From the NCBI RefSeq assembly GCF_002095435.2, contig NZ_MJEJ02000053.1, positions 186,001-250,000 of the forward strand: DNA of 64,000 nucleotides, written 5' to 3'. This stretch comes from Williamsia sp. 1138 (lineage in GTDB: Bacteria > Actinomycetota > Actinomycetes > Mycobacteriales > Mycobacteriaceae). Under the pieces are notes generated by a model, which was not told where the DNA came from, did not search any database, and saw only the letters and a list, made by a program, of their open reading frames with translations. This document shows positions 37,802-46,721 of the stretch, in pieces. Each line of letters starts with the position of its first letter. Position 1 is the first letter of the stretch. The position numbers and the translations under genes are program-made.

Positions 37802-39678
37802 TCGGTGTCGTCCGCGAACTGCGTGCGGTACAACTCCGCGTAGCGGCCGCTGCGCGCGAGCAGCTCGAGGTGGGTGCCGCGTTCGACAACCCGTCCGTCT
37901 TCCAGGACCAGGATCTCGTCGGCGGCCCGGATGGTCGAGAGCCGGTGCGCGATCACCACGGAGGTCCGTCCTTCCAGCGCCTCGGCCAGAGCTTCCTGCA
38001 CCGCCGCCTCCGACGTCGAATCCAGATGCGCTGTGGCCTCGTCGAGGATGACGACGGCCGGGTGGGCCAAGAGCAGCCGGGCGATCGTCAGTCGTTGGCG
38101 CTCTCCACCGGAGAGGCGGTATCCGCGCTCGCCGACCACGGTGTCGAGACCGTCGGCCAGGCTCGCCACCAGTCCGTCGAGGCGTGAGCGCCGCAGCGCA
38201 TCCCAGATGTCCTGTTCGGTCGCTGCCGGGTTGGCCAGCAACAGATTTGCGCGGACGGTGTCGTGGAACAGGTGACCGTCCTGCGTCACCAGCCCGATGG
38301 CCCGGTGCATCGACCCGCTTTCCAGGTCGCGGATATCGTTGTCGCCCAGTTTGATCGCTCCGGAATCGACGTCGTACAGGCGCGTCGCCAACTGTGCGAT
38401 CGTCGATTTGCCCGCACCCGAGCTGCCGACGAGCGCGACCATCTTGCCCGGCGGGACGGTGAACGACACGTCATGGATCACCTCGTCGCCGCCCCGCTTG
38501 TCCAGCACTGCAACCTCTTCGAGCGATGCGAGCGACACCTTCTCCGCCGAGGGATAGCTGAAGCTCACGTTCTGGAAGCTCAGGGACTGCTGGCCGGTCG
38601 GCGCGGTGATGGCGTCGGGCTTGTCGGCGATCAGGGGCGCCAGGTCGAGGACCTCGAAGACGCGCTCGAAACTGACGAGTGCACTCATGATCTCGACGCG
38701 CGCGTTGGCCAGAGCCGTCATCGGCGCATACATGCGGGTCAGCAACAGGGCGAGCGAGACCACGGCGCCGGCGTTGAGATGTCCCTGTAGGGCCAAGTAT
38801 CCGCCCAGTCCGTAGATGAGCGCGAGAGCCAGCGCGGACACCAGGGTCAGCGAGGTGACGAAGATGCTCTGCGCCAGAGACCTCCGGACGCCGATGTCGC
38901 GGACCTTGTCGGCGCGCCACGAGAACTCTTCGGATTCCTGGCTGGGGCGTCCGAACAGTTTCACCAGCGTCGCTCCGGGCGCGGAGAAGCGTTCGGTCAT
39001 CTGTGTCGACATCAGCGAGTTGTATTCGGCGGCCTCCCGGGACAGGGCCGCCATCCGCTTGCCCATCCGGCGGGCCGGAAGCACGAAGAGCGGCAAGAGG
39101 ACCAGTGCCAGCAACGTGATCTGCCAGCTGATCGAGATCATCACCGCCAAGGTCAGGGTGAGGGTGACGATGTTCGACACGACGCCCGACAGGGTGTCGG
39201 AGAACGCACGCTGGGCGCCGATCACGTCGTTGTTCAGTCGGCTGACCAGTGCGCCCGTGCGGGTGCGGGTGAAGAAGGCGATCGGCATCTTCTGGACGTG
39301 GTCGAAGACCGCGCGGCGCAGGTCGTAGATCAAGCCCTCGCCGATGTTCGACGACAGCCAGCTCACCACCAGGCCGGTCGCTGCCTCGGCCACCGCGATG
39401 ATCGCGATCAGGACGGCGAGCCACACCACCGTCGAGGTCGCTCCGTCGCCGACGATGTTGTTGACCACCCGGCCGGCCAGGATCGGGGTGACGACGGTCA
39501 GGATGGCGACGACGATGCTCAGGACCATGAACACCGTGAGCTTGCCGCGGTGCGGCTTGGCGAACGCGGCAATCCGTCGCACCGTGATGCCGCGGTTCTC
39601 GCGACGGCGTTCCTTGCTCAGGTCGGGCCCGTTCATCGACCGATACATCGTGTTCCAGGCAACTGACTCCATACTCAT
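37744..39678 (-). CDS. ABC exporter, fused membrane and ATPase domains (MsbA/LmrA type)
   Basis: Half-transporter of 644 residues that would dimerise to export lipids or drugs. Six helices lie in about 50-345, with the cytoplasmic loop RTRTGALVSRLNNDVIGAQRAFSDTLS typical of the family. In the ATPase domain Walker A is GSSGAGKST, the signature is LSGGERQRLTIARLL, Walker B is VVILDEATAHLD and the H-loop is VIAHRLST. It starts at ATG 39678, only seven bases from the -10 box of a SoxR-like promoter, so its mRNA is probably leaderless. Redox-cycling compounds are candidate substrates or inducers. Confidence 0.92.
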   Translation of the reverse strand: MSMESVAWNTMYRSMNGPDLSKERRRENRGITVRRIAAFAKPHRGKLTVFMVLSIVVAILTVVTPILAGRVVNNIVGDGATSTVVWLAVLIAIIAVAEAATGLVVSWLSSNIGEGLIYDLRRAVFDHVQKMPIAFFTRTRTGALVSRLNNDVIGAQRAFSDTLSGVVSNIVTLTLTLAVMISISWQITLLALVLLPLFVLPARRMGKRMAALSREAAEYNSLMSTQMTERFSAPGATLVKLFGRPSQESEEFSWRADKVRDIGVRRSLAQSIFVTSLTLVSALALALIYGLGGYLALQGHLNAGAVVSLALLLTRMYAPMTALANARVEIMSALVSFERVFEVLDLAPLIADKPDAITAPTGQQSLSFQNVSFSYPSAEKVSLASLEEVAVLDKRGGDEVIHDVSFTVPPGKMVALVGSSGAGKSTIAQLATRLYDVDSGAIKLGDNDIRDLESGSMHRAIGLVTQDGHLFHDTVRANLLLANPAATEQDIWDALRRSRLDGLVASLADGLDTVVGERGYRLSGGERQRLTIARLLLAHPAVVILDEATAHLDSTSEAAVQEALAEALEGRTSVVIAHRLSTIRAADEILVLEDGRVVERGTHLELLARSGRYAELYRTQFADDTDQRAVSDDSPGPSVPSERA

Positions 39679-39685
39679 GATCCCT

Positions 39686-39716
39686 ACAGTAGAAGTTCAA
39701 GTTCACTTGAAGTCAA
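39686..39716 (-). promoter_or_regulatory. SoxR/MerR-type promoter with 19-bp spacer
   Basis: On the minus strand TTGACT (39716-39711) and TACTGT (39691-39686) are separated by 19 bp, longer than the normal 17. The spacer and -35 edge hold TTCAAGTGAACTTGAA, a palindrome differing by one base in its core from the recalled SoxR consensus. This is the classic layout in which a MerR-family activator untwists DNA to start transcription. Confidence 0.75.
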
Positions 39717-39815
39717 TGGAGTTTGCCCACAGCTGAATTCGACCGCTCGAAAAGGCCCCGTCTGCGGCCTGTGATGAACTGGAATGACAACACGGCGGAT
39801 GAGGGAGATGGTCTG

Positions 39816-40823
39816 GTGGCATTGCGGCTCGGATACAAGGCTTCGGCAGAGCAGTTCAACCCGCGTGAGCTGGTCGAGATCGCGGTGGCGGCCGAGGAAC
39901 ACGGCATGGATTCGGTGGCGGTGTCCGATCACTTCCAGCCGTGGCGGCATGAGGGTGGGCATGCCCCGTTCTCGTTGGCGTGGATGGCCGCGGTGGGTGA
40001 GCGGACCAACCGGGTGCAGATCGGTACCTCGGTGATGACGCCGACGTTCCGGTACAACCCGGCGGTGATCGCGCAGGCGTTCGCGTCGATGGCCTGCATG
40101 TACCCGGGCCGGATCATGCTCGGGGTCGGCACCGGCGAAGCGCTCAACGAGTACGCGACCGGTTTCCAGGGTGAGTGGCCCGAGTTCAAGGAACGGTTCG
40201 CGCGGCTGCGTGAGGCGGTCCGGTTGATGCGTGAGCTGTGGACCGGCGACGAGGTGAACTTCGACGGCGAGTACTACAAGACCCAGGGCGCCTACATGTA
40301 CGACCTCCCTGAGCAGCCGGTGCCGGTGTACATCGCGGCCGGTGGCCCAGTCGTCGCTCGCTACGCGGGCCGGTCGGGTGACGGTTTCATCTGTACCTCG
40401 GGCAAGGGCATGGAGCTCTACACCGAGAAGCTGATCCCGTCGGTCAAGGAAGGCGCGGACAAGGCCGAGCGGAACTTCGACGACATCGACCGGATGATCG
40501 AGATCAAGATCTCCTACGATCCCGACCCCGAGTTGGCGTTGGAGAACTGCCGGTTCTGGGCGCCGCTGTCGCTGACCCCGGAGCAGAAGCACAGTGTGAA
40601 CTCCTCGACTGAGATGGAACGCCTCGCCGACGAGCTGCCGATCGAGCAGGTTGCCAAGCGCTGGATCGTCGCCTCTGATCCCGATGAGGCGGTCGAGAAG
40701 GTCAAGGCGTACACCGACGCCGGCCTCAACCACCTGGTCTTCCACGCACCGGGCCACGATCAGCAGCGGTTCCTGACCAACTTCCAGAAGGATCTCGAGC
40801 CCCGCCTGCGCAAGCTCGGCTGA
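39816..40823 (+). CDS. fgd1: F420-dependent glucose-6-phosphate dehydrogenase
   Basis: Oxidises glucose-6-phosphate with coenzyme F420, supplying reduced F420. It has 335 residues, and the opening [50 protein letters not shown] (positions 3-52) is nearly the same as M. tuberculosis Rv0407 as recalled. [13 protein letters not shown] and VFHAPGHDQ are further markers. The GTG at 39816 follows GAGGGAGA and matches the known N terminus. In M. tuberculosis pta follows directly; here 3.8 kb of other genes intervene. Confidence 0.96.
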   Translation: MALRLGYKASAEQFNPRELVEIAVAAEEHGMDSVAVSDHFQPWRHEGGHAPFSLAWMAAVGERTNRVQIGTSVMTPTFRYNPAVIAQAFASMACMYPGRIMLGVGTGEALNEYATGFQGEWPEFKERFARLREAVRLMRELWTGDEVNFDGEYYKTQGAYMYDLPEQPVPVYIAAGGPVVARYAGRSGDGFICTSGKGMELYTEKLIPSVKEGADKAERNFDDIDRMIEIKISYDPDPELALENCRFWAPLSLTPEQKHSVNSSTEMERLADELPIEQVAKRWIVASDPDEAVEKVKAYTDAGLNHLVFHAPGHDQQRFLTNFQKDLEPRLRKLG

Positions 40824-40830
40824 CCGGTTT

Positions 40831-40881
40831 TGGTGGGTTCTGGCGAGCATTTCCCCAGGTGGGGGACGCCAGAACCCACCA
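40831..40881. repeat. 15-bp perfect inverted repeat at convergent gene ends
   Basis: TGGTGGGTTCTGGCG (40831-40845) is the exact reverse complement of 40867-40881. The 21-nt loop itself has CCCCA/TGGGG pairing. It shares the left-arm sequence (TGGTGGGTTC-GGCGAGCAT) with the element at 44546-44610. It lies between fgd1 and a convergent gene and may terminate both. Confidence 0.75.
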
Positions 40882-40891
40882 CTTCCGGGGG

Positions 40892-41710
40892 CTACATGCG
40901 CGAGTAGCGGGCCATCGCGAAGCTGTAGAGGCCGTAGGCGGCGATCCCGATCCCGGCGAGGATCAACAGGAACTTGCCGAACGGCGCTTCCCCCAGGGTC
41001 TTGACGGCCCCGTCGATACCGGTGGCCTTGGACGGGTCCGAGTTGATGGACGCGACGATCACCAGGATTCCTGCGCCGACCAGGACCAGACCCTTCGCCG
41101 TGTATCCGGCGATGCCGAGCGGCGTGATGATCGTGCTGCCGGAGATCTTGAGGTCGTCGAGGAAGTTCTTGGTCACGCCCTTGTACACGTGGTACCCGCC
41201 GATGGCGATGACGACCAAGCCGGCGATGACGAGAACGGTCTTGCCTGCCGTGTTCTCCATCAGACGTGCCGACAGACCGGCGCTCTGCTGACCGCTCGAC
41301 TGGCCGGTGCCGCGGGCGAACTGGAACGCCGAGAAAGCGAACCCGAAATAGACCACCGCCACGCCGGCGGCCTTTGCGCGATCGAAGAGTCCGGACGCAC
41401 CTGAGTCGCCGTCACCCGGTTCGGTGGCGTGCGGACCGATGATGGCCTCGGCGACCCGCCACAGCGCCATCGCCAGGAAGGCGACGGCCGCGATCCACAG
41501 CATTGTCTTGCCGCCGGGGCTGCTGCCGAGCGTCCCCAATGCCCCGGACTGGTCGGCGTTGCCGCCGGAGCCGAAGGCGATGCGGGTGATGATGAACGCG
41601 ATCAGCAGGTGGACCAGCCCGCTCACGATGTGGCCGGCGCGAGCCGCCCGTTCGAACGCCGTGCTGTCGGTGGCCCTGTCCACCGCGCCACTCACTCGAT
41701 TTTCAGCCAT
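40892..41710 (-). CDS. DUF1206 membrane protein
   Basis: Integral membrane protein of 272 residues made of three tandem two-helix DUF1206 units. Each unit begins with a pattern like RAGHIVSGLVHLLIAFI, AKAAGVAVVYFGFAFSAFQ or GIAGYTAKGLVLVGAGILVI and ends with a helix followed by a GAY/GGYHVYKG or AYGLYSFA segment. The function of the family is unknown. The ATG at 41710 follows GAGGTG. It lies between fgd1 and a tiny membrane-peptide gene. Confidence 0.85.
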   Translation of the reverse strand: MAENRVSGAVDRATDSTAFERAARAGHIVSGLVHLLIAFIITRIAFGSGGNADQSGALGTLGSSPGGKTMLWIAAVAFLAMALWRVAEAIIGPHATEPGDGDSGASGLFDRAKAAGVAVVYFGFAFSAFQFARGTGQSSGQQSAGLSARLMENTAGKTVLVIAGLVVIAIGGYHVYKGVTKNFLDDLKISGSTIITPLGIAGYTAKGLVLVGAGILVIVASINSDPSKATGIDGAVKTLGEAPFGKFLLILAGIGIAAYGLYSFAMARYSRM

Positions 41711-41961
41711 GGGCACCTCTGACGTGTAGTGATGAGACGGGGCGCGGTCTGGACCTCGTGGACCCTTCAACATTAGTGGGCCTATGGTCGGCTTCGTCAC
41801 AGGAGGTTGCTCCTGGCTCGACTCCGCCGCACTGCGCGCCTATGTTGGGGACCTTGATCGACCCGGCCACATCGGACGGTTGATCACCGAGTACGTCAGT
41901 CGAGAAGTGAGTCAGTGCCGACTCCAGCGGCATCGTAAACCCCTCACTCCAGGAGTCCCCA

Positions 41962-42081
41962 GTGCAGTTCTTTCCTATTCTCGTCGTCCTTCAGGGCATC
42001 CTCTTGTCGACCTGGATGATCTACGGCATGGCCGCGATCATCGTCCGCCGCGTCGACGACATTCCTCCTCAGGCGGCCTGA
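41962..42081 (+). CDS. Small membrane peptide, 39 residues
   Basis: GTG start with AGGAG (41951-41955) six bases upstream and TGA at 42079. The product begins MQFFPILVVLQGILLS, has one hydrophobic helix (about 3-27) and ends in a short charged tail RRVDDIPPQAA. It lies in a 358-bp space between DUF1206 and LysR genes, and its last 13 bases overlap the LysR 3' end on the other strand. The size and single helix fit regulatory small membrane proteins, but no homologue is known to me. Confidence 0.6.
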   Translation: MQFFPILVVLQGILLSTWMIYGMAAIIVRRVDDIPPQAA

Positions 42082-42965
42082 CGCACGTCGACCCGCTCCC
42101 GGAGCAGGTCGATGATCCGCCGCACCGCAGGGTTGTCTCGTACCGCCTCCCGGGTCCGGACGGCGATCGTCCGCATCGGGGTCGGATTGATCAGCGGCCT
42201 CGACACCAATCCCGGTGGCAGGATCCCGACGCCGAGTCGGGGCAGGACGGTGATGCCGACGCCTGCGGCGACGAAGCTGATGGCCGTCGGATAGTCGTGT
42301 GTCTCGATGTGGAATCCGGGACTGAAACCCACCACCGAACAGGCATCGAGAATCGATTGCCGGCAGGGTCCGCGCGATACATCGTTGTCGACCCACCGCT
42401 CGTCGCGCAGCGCGGCGAGTTCCACGTGGTCGCGGCCGGCGAGCAGATGGTGTTCGGGCAAGACCACCACGTAGGGCTCACTCAGCAGCTCCTCGACCTC
42501 GTAACCGCGCAGCGAGGTCGACGCGGCACCTTCGACATAGATCTCCACATCGGGGTCACCCGAAGAATCGTGGGCCAGCTCGACGAGCCGCAAATCGACT
42601 CGGAGCCTGGGGAACTCGTGGGTGATCGCGGCGATCACGGGAGGTATCCAGGCTGCGCCCGCCGACGCGAAGTAACTCACGGACAAACTGCCGACTCGAC
42701 CCGATCGCAGATCGGCGACGAGTGATTCGAGTTCCGCCAGCCGCTCGAGGACGTGAGCGGCTTCCTCGGCGAGGGTTCGACCCGCCGCGGTCGTCTCTAT
42801 GCCGCGTCCGTGTTTCTCGACGAGGGTGAGACCGGTTTCCCGTTGCAGAGCGGTGAGGTGCTGACTGATCGCCGACGGCGTGTATCCGAGCGCGGCCGCG
42901 GCGCCGTTGATCGAGCCGGCCGCGACGACGGCCCGGAAAATACGTAAGCGGTGCACATCCAGCAT
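42069..42965 (-). CDS. LysR-family transcriptional regulator
   Basis: Protein of 298 residues. The N-terminal helix-turn-helix reads MLDVHRLRIFRAVVAAGSINGAAAALGYTPSAISQHLTALQRETGLTLVEKHGRG-type (positions 1-55), as in LysR regulators of the small-molecule-sensing kind. The remainder is a periplasmic-binding-like effector domain. It is divergent from the EamA transporter gene, which it probably controls, with an ATACGTAAGC inverted pair around its start region. Confidence 0.9.
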   Translation of the reverse strand: MLDVHRLRIFRAVVAAGSINGAAAALGYTPSAISQHLTALQRETGLTLVEKHGRGIETTAAGRTLAEEAAHVLERLAELESLVADLRSGRVGSLSVSYFASAGAAWIPPVIAAITHEFPRLRVDLRLVELAHDSSGDPDVEIYVEGAASTSLRGYEVEELLSEPYVVVLPEHHLLAGRDHVELAALRDERWVDNDVSRGPCRQSILDACSVVGFSPGFHIETHDYPTAISFVAAGVGITVLPRLGVGILPPGLVSRPLINPTPMRTIAVRTREAVRDNPAVRRIIDLLRERVDVRQAA

Positions 42966-43025
42966 CTGCTAACCGTACAGTCGGACTGAATTGTCAACAA
43001 GAAGTAATCGCTTGTGCTTACGTAT
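42940..43025. promoter_or_regulatory. Paired ATACGTAAGC sites in LysR-EamA divergent region
   Basis: ATACGTAAGC at 42940-42949 and its exact reverse complement at 43016-43025 flank the LysR start and the EamA promoter region. Widely spaced inverted sites suit LysR tetramers that bend DNA. TTGTCAACAAGAAGT between them is AT-rich and could hold promoters. Confidence 0.45.
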
Positions 43026-43047
43026 GCGGGTCGACGACAGTAGGAGT

Positions 43048-43974
43048 ATGAAAGCCAAGCTCTCGAGCAACCTCGCCGTTGTTGCCGCAGTGATCACCGT
43101 GCTGCTCTGGGCGTCCTCTTTTGTCGTCATCCGTTTCGTCGGGGAATCGTTGTCGCCCGGGGCGATGGCTTTCTCCCGGCTTCTGGTCGGTGCGGCGGTG
43201 CTGGTGGTGATCGCGATGCGGTACCGCAGGCCCATCCCGCGGGGGCGCGCACTGGCGCTGGTCATCGGCTACGGATTGCTCTGGTTTGCGGCGTACACGG
43301 TATTGCTGAACTGGGCCGAACAGCACCTGGACGCCGGCACCGCCGCCCTGCTCGTCAACTTCGCGCCGATACTCGTGGCGATCTTTGCCGGTCTGTTCAT
43401 GGGCGAAGGGTTTGCGCGACCGCTGGTCATCGGGATCGTCATCGCGTTTGCCGGGGTGCTGCTGATCGCCCTCGGAGGCTCCGGCGGCAGCCACAACGAT
43501 CGACTCGGCATCATGCTCGGACTGGTCACCGCCGTTCTCTATGCGGCGGGAGTACTCATGCAGAAGGTCGCCCTTCGCACCGTGGATGCGGTGACCGCTA
43601 CGTGGGTGGGTTGTGTCGCGGGCTTGCTCGCCACCACTCCGTTCGCGCCGCAGGCGGTGGGTGAACTGGCCGACGCCTCCGCGGGGGCGATCGCGGGCGT
43701 GGTGTTCCTGGGTGTGGGGCCGACTGCCATCGCTTTCCTGACCTGGGCGTACGCATTGTCGCGGACGGACGCGGGGAAGATGGCCGCGACCACACTTGCG
43801 GTACCGGCCATCGCCATCGGGCTGTCGTGGGTCTTTCTCGGCGAGGTCCCGACCGTACTCGGACTCGTGGGTGGCGCCATGGCGCTGACCGGTGTCGCGA
43901 TCAGCAGGCGCAGACCGCGGCAACAATCGGCTGCTGTCGATGCCCAGGTACCCGAAGCGAGCCCGACCTCCTAA
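43048..43974 (+). CDS. EamA/DMT-family transporter
   Basis: Ten-helix membrane protein of 308 residues, made of two EamA repeats. AVITVLLWASSFVVIRFVGESLSPGAMAFSRLLVGA opens the first repeat, and the second starts near GLVTAVLYAAGVLMQKVALR. The family exports amino acids or metabolites such as threonine, cysteine or nucleosides. AGGAGT is close to the ATG. It is divergent from LysR and 9 bp upstream of a TetR gene. Confidence 0.87.
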   Translation: MKAKLSSNLAVVAAVITVLLWASSFVVIRFVGESLSPGAMAFSRLLVGAAVLVVIAMRYRRPIPRGRALALVIGYGLLWFAAYTVLLNWAEQHLDAGTAALLVNFAPILVAIFAGLFMGEGFARPLVIGIVIAFAGVLLIALGGSGGSHNDRLGIMLGLVTAVLYAAGVLMQKVALRTVDAVTATWVGCVAGLLATTPFAPQAVGELADASAGAIAGVVFLGVGPTAIAFLTWAYALSRTDAGKMAATTLAVPAIAIGLSWVFLGEVPTVLGLVGGAMALTGVAISRRRPRQQSAAVDAQVPEASPTS

Positions 43975-43983
43975 TCTTCTTGT

Positions 43984-44544
43984 ATGGATCGAGAGCGGAT
44001 GGTCGACGTCGCCATCGCAGTGGTGGAGAGATTCGGCGCGCGGGCGCTGAGTCTGACGTCGGTCGCCCGTCACGCGGGCGTCGGGCGGGCGACCGCGTAC
44101 CGGATGTTCGGAGGTCGGGACGAACTGGTCCAGGCGATCGTCGAGCGGGAGGTCAAGACCCTCGGTGATCTGATCAAGGAATGGACGGCGTCCGAGTCCG
44201 AACCGGCCGACAAGGTGCGAATCCTTGTGATCAACGTGATGGCCTACATCCGCAAACACGAAGCGCTGCAGTACATCCTGCAGAACGAGCCGGAAGAGAT
44301 CATCACCACCCTGGTGGCCCGTGGCCCCGACAGGGGGACCGACGTCACCATTGTCGACCTGATCGTGGCCAACAGCGTCGGCAACTTCGAGGGAGAGCCC
44401 GAACTCGAGGCCGCGTTGGTGCCCGATTCACGTCGGGCGACCGAGCTGATGGTCCGGGTTGTGTACTCGTACATGCTGATTCCGCGTAGTGCGATGTCCG
44501 ATGAGGACATCGCCGACATGGTGGTACGCGCAGTCATCCGTTAG
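43984..44544 (+). CDS. TetR-family transcriptional regulator
   Basis: Protein of 186 residues. The helix-turn-helix reads LTSVARHAGVGRATAYRMFGGRDELVQAIVERE (about 23-55), a good TetR N terminus; the ligand domain is helical and not assignable. It starts nine bases after the EamA transporter and probably shares its transcript. No clear palindromic operator was seen next to it, so its targets may be unlinked. Confidence 0.87.
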   Translation: MDRERMVDVAIAVVERFGARALSLTSVARHAGVGRATAYRMFGGRDELVQAIVEREVKTLGDLIKEWTASESEPADKVRILVINVMAYIRKHEALQYILQNEPEEIITTLVARGPDRGTDVTIVDLIVANSVGNFEGEPELEAALVPDSRRATELMVRVVYSYMLIPRSAMSDEDIADMVVRAVIR

Positions 44545-44545
44545 T

Positions 44546-44610
44546 CCGATCTTGGTGGGTTCGGGCGAGCATCTGCCCAGTTCGGCCCCACCAGAAGCCA
44601 CCAAGATCGG
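44546..44610. repeat. Inverted repeat related to the 40831 element
   Basis: CCGATCTTGGTGG (44546-44558) pairs perfectly with CCACCAAGATCGG (44598-44610). The left half continues GTTCGGGCGAGCAT, almost the same as the fgd1-side element (GTTCTGGCGAGCAT). It sits between tetR and pta, both on the plus strand, and ends 23 bp before the pta start. Confidence 0.7.
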
Positions 44611-44633
44611 GTACTACATCTATGGTGGGCGGC

Positions 44634-46721
44634 ATGGGCTCTTCATCGTCGAGCAGCATCTATCTGGCATCACCCGAGGGCGACACCGGGAAGTCGACGG
44701 TGGCGTTGGGGGTGTTGCACCTGTTGGCGGCCTCCGGAGGACGGGTGGGGGTGTTCCGGCCGATCTCGCGTACCAACTCCGGCCAGCGTGACTACATCCT
44801 GGAACTCCTGATCGAGCACGACTCCACCGATCTGAGTTACGAGGATTGCATCGGTGTCACCTACGAACAGGTGCATGCTGATCCAGATGCGGCGTTGAGC
44901 GAGATCGTCACCCGCTTCCACGCGGTCGAGCAGCGATGCGACGCCGTCCTCGTGATCGGGTCCGATTACACCGATATCGCCAGCCCGTCCGAGCTCAGCT
45001 TCAACGCCAGGATCGCGGCCAACCTGCAGACGCCGATGCTGTTGGCCCTCAAGGCGGCGGAACGCAGCGAGGCCGAGGTAGTGGGGCTGGCGGAACTCTG
45101 CCTGGCCGAGTTGGCCACCAACCACGCCCAGGCGGTTGCGTTGATCGCGAACCGCTGCGATCCCGATCGGTTGGCCCAGGTGAAAGAGGCCCTGGAGTCG
45201 GCGACCGGGCTGCCCGCCTGGGCGCTACCCGAAGATCCGGTGCTCATCGCCCCCACGGTCGGCGAACTGATGGCGGAGCTGGGCGGCGAGATCTACAGCG
45301 GCGACCCCGAACTGCTGAGCAGGGAAGCCATGCACGTGATGGTCGGCGGGATGACCGTCGAGCACATCTTGGAGCGGCTCACCGAAGGTCTGGCGGTGAT
45401 CACCCCGGCCGATCGGTCCGACGTGCTGGTCTCGCTGGTCGCGGCAAATGCGGCGGAGGGGTTCCCCAAGCTCTCCGGGATCATCCTCAACGGTGGGCTC
45501 AAGCCGCACCCCAAGATCGCCGCGTTGATGGAGGGATTGCAGTCCTCGCTCCCGATCATCACCTGCGAACAGGGGACGTACGAGACAGCACGGGCGGCAG
45601 CACATGCCCGGGCCCGGATGAACATCGACTCTGTCCGCAAGATCGATGTCGCTCTCAACCTCATGGAGGAGCACGTCGATTCGGTGGGGCTGCTCGAGAA
45701 GCTGCAGTTGCCCATTCCCGAAGTCGTCACGCCGCAGATGTTCGAGTACCAGCTGATCGAGCAGGCCCGCAAGAACAAGAAGCGAATTGTGTTGCCGGAG
45801 GGCGGAGATGACCGCATCCTGCGCGCAGCGGGACGGTTGCTGCGGCGCCAGGTCGCCGACCTCACCATCCTCGGCGACGAGCGCTCCGTCCGGGACCGGG
45901 CTGCCGAACTGGGTATCGACCTGTCCGATGCCACCGTCATCGACCCGGCGACCTCGGAGCTTCTGGACGAGTTCATCGACACCTATACCGAGTTGCGCAA
46001 GCACAAGGGCATGGACAAACAGCGTGCCCGAACGATCGTGCAGGATGTCTCCTACTTCGGCACCCTGATGGTGCAGTTGGGTTACGCCGACGGCATGGTG
46101 TCGGGAGCGGTGCACACCACCGCACACACCATCCGCCCGGCGTTCGAGATCATCAAGACCGTGCCAGGGGTATCGACGGTTTCGAGTGTCTTCTTCATGT
46201 GTCTCGCCGATCATGTTCTGGCGTACGGGGATTGCGCTGTGGTCCCCGATCCGACGGCTGAGCAACTCGCCGACATCGCGATCTCGTCAGCTGCCACCTC
46301 GGCCCGCTTCGGTATCGAGCCACGGGTCGCGTTGCTCTCGTACTCGACCGGAGAATCCGGCAGCGGCGCCGACGTCGAGAAGGTGCGTGAGGCGGCCAAA
46401 CTCGTGCGCCAGCGGGCCCCGGAATTGTTGATGGAAGGGCCCATCCAGTACGACGCGGCGGTCGACCCGTCGGTGGCGAGCACGAAGATGCCCAACTCAC
46501 CCGTGGCCGGTCAGGCCACCGTACTGATCTTCCCGGACCTCAACACCGGCAACAACACCTACAAAGCGGTGCAGCGCAGCGCAGATGCCGTGGCCGTCGG
46601 ACCTGTGTTGCAGGGTCTGCGTAAACCGATCAACGACCTGTCTCGCGGCGCGCTCGTGTCCGACATCGTCAACACCGTCGCGATCACCGCGATCCAAGCC
46701 CAGGGGCAGCCAGATGAGTGA
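44634..46721 (+). CDS. pta: Phosphate acetyltransferase
   Basis: Converts acetyl-CoA and phosphate to acetyl phosphate. It is the long form, 695 residues: an N-terminal dethiobiotin-synthetase-like P-loop domain ([10 protein letters not shown]), a DRTGG-type middle domain and the C-terminal catalytic domain (about 375-695, with [22 protein letters not shown] and [25 protein letters not shown]). The ATG at 44634 gives the same N terminus as other actinobacterial enzymes; ATG 44622 is possible. It overlaps ackA by eight bases, so the acetate pathway is coupled. Confidence 0.95.
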   Translation: MGSSSSSSIYLASPEGDTGKSTVALGVLHLLAASGGRVGVFRPISRTNSGQRDYILELLIEHDSTDLSYEDCIGVTYEQVHADPDAALSEIVTRFHAVEQRCDAVLVIGSDYTDIASPSELSFNARIAANLQTPMLLALKAAERSEAEVVGLAELCLAELATNHAQAVALIANRCDPDRLAQVKEALESATGLPAWALPEDPVLIAPTVGELMAELGGEIYSGDPELLSREAMHVMVGGMTVEHILERLTEGLAVITPADRSDVLVSLVAANAAEGFPKLSGIILNGGLKPHPKIAALMEGLQSSLPIITCEQGTYETARAAAHARARMNIDSVRKIDVALNLMEEHVDSVGLLEKLQLPIPEVVTPQMFEYQLIEQARKNKKRIVLPEGGDDRILRAAGRLLRRQVADLTILGDERSVRDRAAELGIDLSDATVIDPATSELLDEFIDTYTELRKHKGMDKQRARTIVQDVSYFGTLMVQLGYADGMVSGAVHTTAHTIRPAFEIIKTVPGVSTVSSVFFMCLADHVLAYGDCAVVPDPTAEQLADIAISSAATSARFGIEPRVALLSYSTGESGSGADVEKVREAAKLVRQRAPELLMEGPIQYDAAVDPSVASTKMPNSPVAGQATVLIFPDLNTGNNTYKAVQRSADAVAVGPVLQGLRKPINDLSRGALVSDIVNTVAITAIQAQGQPDE

